Shown here: in pieces, positions 47,965 through 60,758 of the stretch
Numbering within the stretch: the first letter of the stretch is position 1
Layout of the letters: each line of letters starts with the position of its first letter
Origin: Zingiber officinale
Taxonomy: Eukaryota; Streptophyta; Magnoliopsida; Zingiberales; Zingiberaceae
Length of the DNA: 64,000 nucleotides
Direction: 5' to 3'
NCBI RefSeq assembly: GCF_018446385.1
Contig: NC_056000.1
Coordinates: 32,070,011-32,134,010 of the forward strand
Program-made: the position numbers and the translations under genes
The notes under the pieces: generated by a model
Databases searched by the model: none
Seen by the model: only the letters and a program-made list of their open reading frames with translations
Told to the model about the DNA's origin: nothing

Positions 47965-49408
47965 TGTTGGTGCAATATTCCCTAGGTCAAGGTTGACCTG
48001 TTTGACTGGGCTTGAAGTGAGTCAAGCTCGAGTATTGATGATTTGGTTTTGATGTTTGACAATACTTGTAGACAACACATGAACATTGCAGGTGCAATTG
48101 TTCATGTGGGGAGACTGTGAAGGAGAGTCAAGTAGGTCAAAGTTGATTGGATACTTGACTGAAAATCCTAGTGAGTGAAGCTAGGTGAAAGTTATGGTGA
48201 GTGAAGTCAGGCAGAAGGAAACCCTAGTGAGTGAAGCTAGGGGAAAGTCTGGTGAGTGAAGCCAGGCAGATGCGAAGACCTAGTGAGTGAAGCTAGGCAG
48301 AAGGGAAATCCTGGTGAGTGAAGCCAGGTGAAAGTCCTGGTGAGTGAAGCCAGGCACGGGGAAATCCAGATGGGTCAAGGTTGATCAGACATCTGGTGAA
48401 AGTCCAAGTAGGTCAAAGGGATTGACCGGATACTTGGCAAGAGGAGAAAAGTCCAAGTGGGTCAAAGGGATTGACCAGACACTTGGTGAGAGAGTCCTAG
48501 CTGGTCAAGGGTGACCGGATGCTAGGTTCTATGTACCAAAAAGTCATGGTTGACTGGATGTTGGTTTAGGGGGCTTTGTACTTGCTTTTGGGCAAAAACC
48601 AAGATCTGGATTGATCAGCAGATCGATCCAGCAGATCTGGATCGATCAGCCGATCGATTGGATCATGCCCAATCGATCAGCTGATCGATCGGGTGAGTCC
48701 CCATGAACAGAACCCCTTTGGATCGATCCAGAGGTCCCAATCGATCAGTGGATCGATTGGGAGCTGCTGTTTGTGCGCAATAAGCCTTGGATCGATCAGC
48801 CGATCGATCCAGGCTATTCCAGAGAGCACAGAGGAATTCTAGATCGATCAGTTGATCGATCCAAAGCCTCCCCGATCGATTGGGAGCAATCCAATCAATC
48901 GGGATCCGACCATTGGCGTCGTATTTAGATGCAGGCGAGCGTTTCCTTCAGTAGTGCTCACACGATTAATCTCCGATCTTCACCAGCGACTCCACAGCTC
49001 TCTCTCAAGTTCAGATCGCCATTTCTTGAAGATTCTTGGAGGTTCTTCCAAGTCAAGACGCGGATCAAAAGTAAGAAGAGAAGTTAGGGTTAGGGTTTAT
49101 TGTAAGCTTTTGCTTGTATTTCATATCCTTTCCTTTCTTCTTGTATTGAGAGTTTGTAAAGGCTTCTCCGCCTTCGGTAGTTACCGTAGAGGAGTGTGCT
49201 TCATAGTGGAGGGTGCGTGAGTGTGAGGATCCTTGGATTAGTCACCTCTTGTGAGGTGGATACCAAGTAAAATCTATTTATTAGCGTTGTATTTTGTTTC
49301 TTGTACATTTCCGCTACATATCTTTGAAGAAACAAGCAACGCCAACCACGAAGCACGCGACGAGCTATTCACCCCCCCCCCCCCTCTAGCTACTTTTCGG
49401 TCCCAACA
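47965..49408 (+). repeat. 5' LTR of the 47-55 kb copia element
   Basis: 1444 bp. It carries three hairpin classes: GAGTGAAG loops (48167-48357), GGTCAA/TTGACC inner stems (48125-48166 and 48361-48540) and GATCGATC palindromes (48604-48900). Confidence 0.93.
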
Positions 49409-49543
49409 AGTGGTATCAGAGCCAGGTCGCTCTTCACCGGAATCATCGCCGGAAGGGGCAAACAAAACAAGCAAAGCTAGAGGGTGAAGAAGTTGGAGCA
49501 ATTCTACAAGTCGAAGACTTCATCACAAGAAGCTCAACTTCAA

Positions 49544-51343
49544 ATGGAATTCCGAGATGGACTCAAATTCGACACGAGGGTGCCTCCACCATATGCTTCA
49601 ACAAGCTTTGATCTTTGGAAATCAAGGATCGAAAACTTCCTAATGGTAGAGATAGAGCAATGGTTTGCTCTAATGGAAGGATTTGAGGCTCCCACAAATT
49701 CCAAGGGCAAAGTACTCAAGAGGAGCAAGTGGAGCCAAGACCAAATCCAAAGATGTGAGGCCAATGACAAAGTGACCAAGCTTTTGGTCAATTTATTGCC
49801 GAGCAACATCTTGGAGAAAATAGGAGAATTTGAAGATGCCAAAGAGCTATGGAGCAAATTGGCAAAGATTCATGAGATCCCCTCCACTGTACAAGATCAA
49901 GAAGAATCCAAAGAGGGTGACTCATTAGATCAAGACCAAGAGGAGGAAGACTCCGAGGTTGAGAGATGCTCAACTTCCGAAGAAGAAGTCCAAGAAGAAG
50001 CTTCATCTTCAAGGGAATGCAATGAAGGGAACAAGGAGGGAGCATACTCCTTGTTCCATGTATAAGATGATGAAGCCTCCACCTCTAGGATTGAGGGGGA
50101 GCACTTTTTGGTGACACCGGATCAAGAAGAAGGAGAAGTCTCCACATCCGGGTCAAGAAAAGAAGAGGATGAAGAAGCTTCCACCTCCACAAGTCAAGAC
50201 AAATCTAATGGAGGAGCATCACTATCGGATCAAGAGGAAGCCTCTACATCCACATCACATAGAGGACCAAATACCATCCCTATACAAGAAGGTATAAACA
50301 TTTCAATTAAAAGTAAGAATCATATTATATGTTTTAAGTGTAGGGAGAATGGGCACTACAAGAGCAAGTGTCCCAACTTGGCCAAGAAGAAGAGCTAAGT
50401 GGCACCCAAGGGCAAGGAGAAGCTCAAGGAGACCATCCCCGGAACAAAAAGAAGCAAGGAGCACATTGTGTGTTTTTTTTGCAATCAAAAGGGACATTAC
50501 CAGAGTCAATGTCCAAAGGGAAAGAAGGTGGTCAAGGCTCAAGGAGGAAGCTCAACTCAAGGGGGAGCCTTCAAGGTAAAAAGAAAGGTAACTTTTATTG
50601 AGCCTACCCCTTTAAATTATGGTAAAAAGCATGCTAGTTCTAACCTATATCATTTTAATGTTATTTACCATGAGAATAGGAGGCATGACAAAGTTAAGGA
50701 AAGTCATGTAGCTTATCATGCTAAGACCTCTCAACCTAGGTTTAGAAAGGTAGATAGGAACTTAGGCAAGAACCCTAAGGATTCTAGGTATGTGCCTAAG
50801 AAGAAGAAAAATCAAGGTTTTAGTGAAAAACCTAAGGTTGAAGAATTATGGAAGGAAAATCAAGTCTTGAGGTCAAGACTTGATAAATTAGAGAGGACTC
50901 TTAGAAAAATCACGAATATAACACAAGGGTCCAAGAGTCAAAACCTAAGTCTAGGAGTACAACAAGGGTCATCAAATGGTCATAGAGGTTTGGGATACAA
51001 ACCTAAGGCTAAAAAGGATGAAGTGTCTTACCATAGCGTTCCATATAGTTATGGAACCAACCCTAGGTCTGAGGGGCAAGCCAAAAATACTAGGGAGGTC
51101 ATCCTTAAGAGTATTTTTACAACTAAAGTGACTAAGACTTCTAAGAAATCTAATAAAGTCACTAAAAAAGTCACAAGGGAAGAAATCCCTAGGGTTGACC
51201 TAGAAAAGGTGACCAAGGCTTCTAAGAAGCCAAACAAGGTCACTAGGAAGGTATCTAGGGAAGTTATCCCTAGTGAATACCTAGAGCATCCAAGGAGCAC
51301 CAATAGGTTTTGGGTTCCTAGGAGCATCTTCTCTACCCCATAG
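49544..51343 (+). mobile_element. gag-like region with two CCHC zinc knuckles
   Basis: First ATG at 49544 (MEFRDGLKFDTRVPPPYAST). The Gag core (LWKSRIENFLMVEIEQW, DAKELWSKLAKIHE) is followed by an acidic Ser/Glu-rich part. Two CCHC knuckles follow: CFKCRENGHYKSKC and CFFCNQKGHYQSQC. The rest is basic with KVTKxSKKxNKVTKKV-type repeats. The region looks broken about once. Confidence 0.87.
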
Positions 51344-53666
51344 ATGGGTTAGAGAGTGTTAACTCTAAGGAGAAGGGTAGTTAACCCAACTTTGAAGAAA
51401 TTGACACTCAAAGAGCATTTTCAAGGTTATTATTAACCTTTGAAAATGAAGTAGATTTATGATTTACTCTTTAAAAGAGTATAATGTGTCATATTTTGAG
51501 AAATTGGATGAAATTCTAAGTGACACAATTTGAGAAAATCATAAGAAATACCAAGTTGAGATTTTGGTATTTTCTTAGTGCTAATCTTGTGGAAAAATGA
51601 AATATGCCAACATTTGAGGAATAATGCTTAATTTCAATTGGCATAAGTTAATCAAGAGAATTAGAAATATCAATTTAGTTTTTGGCATTTTCTTGAAGCA
51701 CTTTGGACAAATCTAGGTTAGATTTTAAGCTAGCTAAGGGTTAAGGATACTTAGGTAGGTAATCTAGGTATTTTATCTATGCTAACTTGCCATGATTTGT
51801 TTGCTCATTATATGTCATGACATCATATTTAGTTTTGTATTTTGCACTCATGCCTTATTATGAAAATACAAAAATATCATGTCATGCATTCATACATCAT
51901 GTAGCTATAGGAATCTTTCTTTTGAAAGCTATTTCATTTTGATGTATGCCATAACATATCATGCATTATTTTTCATTCCTTAAAATTAAGGACAAATGAC
52001 ATTTATCAACAAGTACAAACAAGTGGTAGCAAGAGGTACAAGTGTATCAACAAGTGACATCCTAGGTGGATGTTCAATATCTACAAAATGTCTAAATAGA
52101 TATGCATGATCCCTAGATTAGGATAAAACCAAATTTTACATCTCACAAAGACCTATAAGATGACTTGTATGTGTTTTGTGCACAATAGATACAAGTGAGA
52201 TGTTAGGATGATGAACAAAACTCAATATGCTGATTTAGTGCATTCTTTTGAGTTTTAAGTTCATCAAAACACATAGTTATGTGTTTTCCCATCATTGGGA
52301 AAGCTAATGTACAAGTCATGTGCATTAAGCCCAAGGAACATGGTGGGATATTGGGTTTTAAAATCGTTTTAAAATGCTTTTGGAAAACCTTGGTGAAGGC
52401 TATCTTTTGATAGTAATCATCATTGAATAGTTAGACACAAACTAGAAGAAAACACTAAAGTGTTTGTAAGTTCTCTAGTTTGTGTCAATCTTGAAAAATA
52501 TGAAGTATTTTCTTATAAAATTATTTTTCCATGATAATATATGCCCTAAATAATGTCTACACAAATTTTCACAAGTTTTGGATTTTTGTAGATTTTTCTA
52601 GGGGTTTTTGAAGTTGACTGAAATGGAATTTCAGTAACTATCAGAACTCCAATCGATCACCCGATCGATTGGAGTGTCTCAATCAATCGACCGATCGATT
52701 GAGAAGGCTATTCTCGCGAGCAGAAGCTCGCTGGATCGATCAGTCGATCGATCCAGACTGGCTGAATCGATCAGTGGATCGATTCAAAGTAGTTCAATCG
52801 ATTGAGACCCAACTCCAATCGATTGAGGAAGCTGATTTTGGGTGGGAAAGCCTGATTTCAGCATTCCAAACCAGGTTTAGTCGAGGTAACCATTCCAAAC
52901 CCATCAAAATATATTTTTATACATAAAAAGGGTGTTTTCATGTTGAAAACAAAGATGGATTGGTTGGGGAAGACTAAATTGAAGTTTAGGTTGAGGTTTG
53001 GTTTCAATATTGAATGTTTGAACCTCAAAACTTCTAAATTTAGGTTTGCTAAAGGTTTAGGGATTCCAAGTCATTGTTGGTGCAATGACAAAAGGTACGA
53101 CCATGTCTTCAGGGGGAGTTACTCTTTAAGGACATGAAAATTATTTTTCATACACCTTGGGAGGTGGTTAACCTTCTTTTAGAGAAAATGCTCAAGGTTG
53201 GGCATTGAAATTAATAGGGAGTGGATATCCTCATTGTTTAAGTGGAGTTTGCTCATGGATGAGTATTTGATAAAAAAAATGAAGGGTATGGGACCTTCAT
53301 TTGGGTTATCCAAGTGGTTAATGCTCAAGGGTGAGTATTGATGATAATAAAGGGTATGGGATCTTTATTATCGTGTTGATCACAACGAGTGAAGTTGTGA
53401 ACAACGATAAGCAACTCTTCAGGGGGAGAGGTTGTGGTTGATGTGTGCCCAAAGATGGGGGCATGTTTATGATGTGTGCCATTAGGGGGAGAATGCATGG
53501 TTAAGTTATGCCTTCAGTACCTAAAGGGGGAGTTTGCCCTCTAGAAAAGGAGAAGAATCGAGGGAACCATCATTCAGATATTGGCATGAAGGGAGTTGAG
53601 GCTATGGGATTAGCCTAATTTCCTAACTTAACATGTGGTATTGTCAAACATAAAAAAGGGGGAGAT
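51344..53666. other. Non-coding interior of the 47-55 kb copia element
   Basis: Occupies the place of pol but shows no protease, integrase, RT or RNase H motif. At 52649-52815 it has the same kind of GATCGATC palindromes as the LTRs. Confidence 0.75.
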
Positions 53667-55139
53667 TGTTGGTGCAATATTCTCTAGGTCAAGGTTGACC
53701 TGTTTGACTGAGCTTAAAGTGAGTCAAGCTCGAGTCTTGATGATTTGGTTTCGATGTTTGACAATACTTGTAGACAACACATGAACATTGCAGGTGCAAT
53801 TGTTCATGTGGGGAGACTATGAAGGAGAGTCAAGTAGGTCAAAGTTGACTGGATACTTAACTGAAAATCCTGGTGAGTGAAGCTAGGTGAAAGTCATGGT
53901 GAGTGAAGCCAGGCAGAAGGAAACCCTAGTAAGTGAAGCTAGGTGAAAGTCCTGGTGAGTGAAGCCAGGCAGATGAGAAGACCTAGTGAGTGAAGTTAGG
54001 AAGAAGGAAAATCCTGGTGAGTGAAGCCAGGTGAAAGTCCTGGTGAGTGAAGCCAGGCACGGGGAAATCCAGATGGGTCAAGGTTGACCAGACATCTGGT
54101 GAAAGTCCAAGTAGGTCAAAGGGATTGACCGGATACTTGGCAAGAGGAGAAAAGTCCAAGTGGGTCAAAGGGATTGACCAGACACTTGGTGAGAGAGTCC
54201 TAGCTAGTCAAGGGTGACCGGATGTTAGGTTTTATGTACCAACAAGTCATGGTTGACTGGATGTTGGTTTAGGGGGCTTTGGACTTACTTTTGGGCAAAA
54301 ATCAAGATCTGGATTGATCAGTGGATTGATCCAGCAGATCTGGATCGATCAGCCGATCGATCCAGCAGATCTGGATCGATCAACCGATCGATTGGATCAT
54401 GCCCAATCGATCAGCTGATCGATCGGGTGAGTCCCCACGAACAGGGATCGATCCGTGGATCGATCCAGAGGTCCCAATCGATCAGTGGATCGATTGGGAG
54501 CTGCTGTTTGTGCGCGATAAGCCCTGGATCGATCAGCCGATCGATCCAGGCTATTCCAGAGAGCACAGAGGAATTCTGGATCGATCAGTTGATCGATCCA
54601 AAGCCTCCCCGATCGATTGGGAGCAATCCAATCGATCGGGATCCGACCGTTGGCGTCGTATTTAGCTGCAGGCCGGTGTTTCCTTCAGTAGTGCTCACAC
54701 GATTCATCTCCGATCTTCACCAGCGACTCCACAACTCTCTCTCAAGTTCAGATCGCCAGTTCTTGAAGATTCTTGGAGGTTCTTCCAAGTCAAGAGGCGG
54801 ATCAAAAGCAAGAAGAGAAGTTAGGGTTAGGGTTTATTGTAAGCTTTTGCTTGTATTTCATATCCTTTCCTTTCTTCTTGTATTGAGAGTTTATAAAGGC
54901 TTCTCCGCCTTCGGTAGTTACCGTAGAGGAGTGTGTTTCATTGTGGAGGGTGCGTGAGTGTGTGGATCCTTGGATTAGTCACCTCTTGTGAGGTGGATAC
55001 CAAGTAAAATCTATTTGTTAGCGTTGTATTTTGTTTCTTGTACATTTCCGCTGCACATCTTTGAAGAAACAAGCAACGCCAACCACGAAGCACGCGACGA
55101 GCTATTCACCCCCCCTCTTGCTACTTTTCGGTCCCAACA
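53667..55139 (+). repeat. 3' LTR of the 47-55 kb copia element
   Basis: 1473 bp. It matches 47965-49408 with an extra GATCGATC palindrome unit and the same hairpin classes (53868-54058, 54063-54235, 54303-54645). Confidence 0.93.
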
Positions 55140-55650
55140 TATATTTTTCACAGTCGTGTAGGTTGTGTATGTAGGTCCCGTGTGGCCGATAAGAGGGGGT
55201 GAATTGCCCTGCACAATAAAAATAAGTATACCTTTTTCAAACTCTTGGGCTTAAACAATTACACACTTAACAAAAAGATAATGAAATCAAAAGAGTATGA
55301 GACAAATAATTTTACTTGGTTTGTAATCAGAGAATTGCTACTCTAAGGAAACTAGGCTCACTATGAATATCTCCTTCTCGAACAAAACATCTGAAGTGGA
55401 GAAGCCTCATACACGAAAATGAAGCTTGGAAATGAAAAACAGAACGAATTTCATAGTACAGAAGTGTGTTTATAAAAATGAAGAATATCAGGGCTATATT
55501 TATAGCTCACTAGTCGAATCTAATAGTTGGCTGACGTGGCATGATCCGGGTGTTCAGACCCTCTTCAGGAGCCCCAGCATGGAAAAACTCTATCTCCATG
55601 CAACGACCAAGTGATAAAGTTTTATCCATCTCTGGGAGCCCGGACCATTG

Positions 55651-58085
55651 TGTTAGAATGTATACTAAAAGTCTAGCTTTTTGTATAAACATTTATTTTG
55701 AAATAAGAATCACATTGGTCAAATGTCTACATTTATATGCTAAATGTAGTTATTCATTTAATTTATATTGAAAATAACATGGTGTGTGGTGTCACACAGA
55801 AGATCATGTTATCAATTCCTTCTAAATTATAAATAGTTGCTCACAACCAAGATTGAATGGAACAAACCATTGAAATGATTGTAGTATAATTTGGTATTAG
55901 TTTATCTTGACTATAAAATTATACTAGTACACTCTGAGTGTATTGAGCAGGACCATTTGAGGTTGTTCTTTTTATACTGACTGTAAAAAAGGAACAAGAC
56001 CTCTGTTATTATGGATGTGCGTACTCTTAATCATAATATAATAATAAGCATGTATACTTAATATTTATTTCTTTAATTTATCAAAGGGTGATATTTAGTT
56101 CGTTAAATCAATAGGCCCGATAAGTTGGGAAATGATATTATTTATATGGTGTGTTGTTGATTATAGAATGAAACTGTGTTTTAGTGATCTAGGTTGATGA
56201 TGTCACCTTGAGGAGCTCATAAGAATTGTCATGTAAACTCTACAGGTGGACTTAGTCTGACATGACAATAAGGTTGAGTGGTACTACTCTTGGAGCTAAA
56301 TATTAATTAAGTGAGTTGTCAATAACTCATTTAATTAGTGGGCATATCTTAAACATAGGGAGAGTAACACACTCATGATAAGAAGGAGCCCATATTGTAA
56401 TATGAGATTGGTGCAGTAGTGCAATAATAACTCTTTAGTAGTATGAGTTATTATTGATGAACTTGAGTTGGGTGTTCGGGGCGAACATGGGAAGCTCAAG
56501 CTCATCGGGAGACCAAAACCAATTCCTCCTCCCGGTCCCTGTTGTAGTCTCTTATTTATAAAGCCTTATATCTACACAAAGCCCAGCTTCTTAACCAAGC
56601 TTAAGGGCCGGCAACATCCTTGCTTGGAACCCAAGCAAGGGGTCGGCCAAGCCAAGCTTGGAGCTCAAGCTAGGGCCGACCAAGCCTTGCTTGGTGCCCA
56701 AGCAAGGGGCCGACCATATCATAAGAGAAAAGGGAAGTTTTATTAAAAAATAAATTTTGATAAAGTCTTTCCTTTTATGATGTCATCCACATGGTTTTAA
56801 ACGAGAGTTTTAAATTTTAAAATCTTTCTTTTTATAGCTTTTCTACAAAGAATTAAAAAGAGAGATTTAAAGTCTTTCCTTATTTGTAGTTATCTATAAT
56901 GTGAAAGAAAATTTTAATTTTTTGATAAAACTTTCCTTTTTTTGTAACCATGTTTTAAAAGAGAAGTTTTATTTAAAATCTTTTCTTTTATAGATATCCA
57001 TAAAAGGTTTTAAAAGAGAGAGATTTTAATTTATAAAACATTTCTTTTATAGCTATCCACAAAAAGGATTTTAGAAGAGAGATTTTAATTTTGTTTAAAA
57101 TCTTTCCTTGCTTGGAGCACAAGCTTGTGGCCGGCCATGCCATGATAGAAAAGGAAGTTTTATTTTTTGTTATAAAACTTTCCTTTTTTTGCAATCGCCA
57201 AGGATTATAAAAGAAGAGGAGGTGGTGCCTTATGGTTTAACACACATCTCTTATTCCTCTTCTCTATTCCTTATGGTCGACTCTCCCTCTTCTCCCTTTC
57301 CTCTCCTTTGTGGCCGGCGGCATCAAGAGAGACATTGGTGGTTGATTGCTTGGAGAAGAAGAAGAAAGAAGTGAAGGAGGTATTGCATCCTAGAATCCTT
57401 TGGTGGAAGGTGGCCAAAACTTGGAAACAAAAGAAGAAGCTTGGGTGGATTTCATCTTGGTAGATCGTCGCCACACAACATCCAAGAGAAGGAGAGGAAT
57501 ACAACAGAAGATCAAGAGGCCTATAAGTTACAAAAGGTATAACTAGTTATTTGTTTTCGCATCATGACTAGCTCATCCTTTTGTATATATCTTGAAAAAC
57601 CAAACACAAGAGGTTATCGGTTTTAGGATATCGTTTTGTTATCGATTTTATTTTTCGATTTCATGTTTTTGATATTGTGCTTCTATTGAGGTCTCTGTAG
57701 TTAAACCTAGTTTACTGTAAGAAGTTAAATATTTGATTTTTTTGAAAGGCTTTGTCTAGGAAGTGGTGGATGATCCCATACCCAAGAAGGCCTAGTGCCT
57801 CACCATGTTTAACCTGGAAGTTGATCTTTGAAATAGATATTTAATTAACTTCTGTAATATGGTTTAACTTATGAAGAACACATCGGTTAAACTTGGAGTA
57901 AAAATGTTAAGTATCGTTTCCAATCCAAGTTTAATTTCTGAAGGACAATTTGGATTAATAATGTTAGACATCGTTTGAAATCCAAATTTAACTTCAGTAG
58001 AGCACATGGGTAGCTAGGATAGTTCTATGCTTGTACAAATTTTTGTACAGGGGAACTAGAACGACATTCTGAGTAGCAACCAACA
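55651..58085 (+). mobile_element. Solo LTR of a Ty1/copia element, Angela-like
   Basis: 2435 bp, TGTTAGAATGTATAC...GCAACCAACA, with a perfect CATTG duplication (55646-55650, 58086-58090) inside another LTR. Its word order (AAAAGTCTAGC near the start, GTGGACTTAGTCTGACATG, AATTAAGTGAGTTGTC) is like the long LTRs of the Angela/BARE group. Hairpins with arms CCTTGCTTGG and CCAAGCAAGG lie at 56618-56640 and 56685-56707. Orientation by TG-first word order; clade tentative. Confidence 0.83.
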
Positions 58086-58531
58086 CATTGCTAATGTGGA
58101 CCCAGAAGTTGATCCGCAACGTCGAGGCGCCCATTCGGGTACCCTGGTGGTCTGGGCGCCTGGATCAGTTAACTTTGGTTGACTGGTCTGACGCCTTCTT
58201 CGGTTGCTTGGGTGATTTCAGCCATCCGGAATTGGGCTCACCCGAACCCATTTTCTGGCCTTCTCCTTGAGCAGTCTTCTGCTCTGCCTTCTCGTCCCTT
58301 GGAAACGTCACACGCTTCTTTCTCGTCCGCCAGCTTACTCTTCCGCAGCACTTTACCCCTCGGATGCACCGAGCTCGTCAACTCTTTCCCATGACATCTT
58401 TCTCCCTAGCTGCATGTTTCGCTTGACTTCCTGCACTCCTAAGTTCTTGCATACTTAGACACAAGGATCAAACACAACAGGACCTAACTTGACTTGGTTG
58501 ATCACATCAAAACTACCATAGGGTACTTACA

Positions 58532-60758
58532 ATTTTTTTCCTTTTTAATGTGAGCAATTCAAGTTAAGTTAGGGTAAAATAAAACAAAAATTGTAAAATA
58601 AAAGATAAATAATTTGTAATTAATAAACATGTTATTCAATGCAAAATCAAAATGTACCTCCCCCTATACTTAATCTATAATTCTCCCACTTTGATCAAAT
58701 TAAAAGTAGGGGTATTATTTAAAAATAATTTTGAAATAAATTCTAAGGATACAAAATAGTGACTAATATTCATGAAATTATGAAATTTATATTTTAAAAA
58801 TCTCAATTTTTGCGATTTATAAACTAGTTTTGGAAGAAATTATTTTAAAATTATATTTGATTATTGAAAAAATCTAAAAAAATTTATAATGGTTAAACAA
58901 GTATATCCAAAATAGTGATAAAAATTTCACCGATAAACAACATTAGTATATGCAATAATTAATTATTATATATAGAGATATGTATTTTACAAGGAAAATA
59001 CTTAATAAATAAATTTTAAGCTCTAAAATTTTTACAACTTTTTCACAATGGGTAAAACAGAGAGTCTATCTATAAAAAAATAAAAATTTTAAGAATTTTT
59101 AATATTAAAAATTATTATTTTAATGAAAATTTCGTAGAAAATTAAATAAAAATAAAATTATGAAATAATTTATTGAAAAAGTTAGACAATTTTAAGCAAA
59201 AGGAAAAATATATTAAATCAAATAAAAAATAAAACATGCATAAAAATTTAATTTAGGCATAATTTTAGAATCCAATATAAGTTTCTATCTACTGGATTAA
59301 TTAGATACTTTCTAGCAATAAATTTTCATGATAATTTTTTAATTTGACCTTATGATATCTAAAATGCTAATTTAGTCTATGATTATTTGAAGTAGCAAAA
59401 TTAGAACATGCAAAATTCTTCAAATTTTCTATTTATTCTTTCAATTTTTCATTTTCAATTTTCATCTTGTCGAAATCTTCTAATTGACAAGATTTTGCTA
59501 AAAAAAAATTTAGCTCTTTGTTTTCTTTTAATAATTTTTTTTTATCATTTTCTAAGTGACAGGAATTTTTTGATAGCATTTTAATAAACTTGTATAACTG
59601 GTCATGAGGTAGAGACAGTACTTGACACTCTAGTTATCTGATGCTCCTCCTATAGTGTTGTTTCCCTTTGACGTTGTGTCCCTTTCATAGATGTTCTTGA
59701 TGCTCATTTCGGATGAGCTTGTTTTGTCATCTTCTTGGTGACTTGTTATCAGCGTAAGTTCGGCATGGGCTTCAATCTCCGACTTTGACGATATTTCGTC
59801 CCAAGTCACCTTTAAATTTTTATGTTTTTTTTTGGGCCAGTCTTTTGTCCTTGTCCTTGTTCTTCAGTTTTGGACAGTTGTCTTTGACGTGCCCTTCTTC
59901 TTTGCAGTGATAGCATCTCACTTTCCTTTTTCTTTTCTTGGGCTGCACTTGATTGAATTTATTAGATTGTTTTTTTAAAAAATTCTTACTATAAATGTCG
60001 TTTCGTCATCTTCAAGAGATGTTTCAAAATCTGGTTCGTCCATTTTTACCTTTCAAGTAATGTTTTATTGCTACACCTTCTTTAGATCTGCACATCTAGA
60101 TTCATGAATTTTAAAGGTAAAAAATAATTCTTCTAAATTACTTACTACCTCTAAGTCCCTAGAGATGTAATATGCATCTATTAGAGTTGACTATTCTGGT
60201 GTTCTTGGAAAAGCGTTAAGTGCATACCTTAGTGAATCTCAGTTGACTACCTTTTCTTCAAGATTTGTGAGTTCGATGATCAATTTCTTTAGCTTAGCGT
60301 ACAGTTGAGGGACTGTTTCACCTTCCTTAATCAAAGATTTGTTAGTTAGTTCTGAAGTAGATCTTTCTTGCGAGCTTGGTGGTGGAGGCTCCTTCATGAA
60401 GCTCTAGGAATGTTTCCCAAAGATCTTTTGCAGACTTGTAGAGTTTGATCCTGTTGACCTTTTGTCGTGGCAGCACACTTAGCAGATAGAATTTTACTTT
60501 TCCATTGACCACAAATTTGGCTTGTTCCTTCTTTATCCAGTTTTCCTCTTTCTTTAGCTCATCGTTGCTATTGGCAGGTACCATAATTTTTAAAATAAGA
60601 AAGATATCGAAATCGATTTTGAAATATACCTATATTTTCTTTTTCCAGTGGATGAAGTCTCCCTCAAACTTAGGCGGGTGGACACTTGCTTCGGCCATCG
60701 TCTTTGGTGCTTCGGTCAATAGTTAATCCTTCTGAAGCAGTTGAGCTCTAGTACCAAT
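58532..60758 (-). mobile_element. Interior of the 55-61 kb copia element with gag remnant
   Basis: Minus strand. Gag-like core at about 60342-60584 (SAKDLWETFLELHEGAST) and a CCHC zinc knuckle CYHCKEEGHVKDNC near 59880-59925. The remainder is AT-rich without pol motifs. Confidence 0.8.

Larger units (their letters stand above)
47965..55139 (+). mobile_element. Ty1/copia element with gag only, hairpin-rich LTRs
   Basis: 7175 bp with a perfect TATAT duplication (47960-47964, 55140-55144). LTRs 47965-49408 and 53667-55139, both TGTTGG...CCAACA; PBS AGTGGTATCAGAGCC at 49409; PPT AAAAAAGGGGGAGATT before 53667. gag-like frame(s) at 49544-51343, no recognisable pol. LTR divergence is low (about 3-5% by eye) plus extra palindrome units in the right LTR. 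A non-autonomous element, young, layout complete. Confidence 0.93.

Noticed and set aside
48604-48900. Bacterial-type GATC (Dam) cluster or replication origin
   Set aside because: This is a plant LTR; the GATC words come from palindromic repeats of the element.
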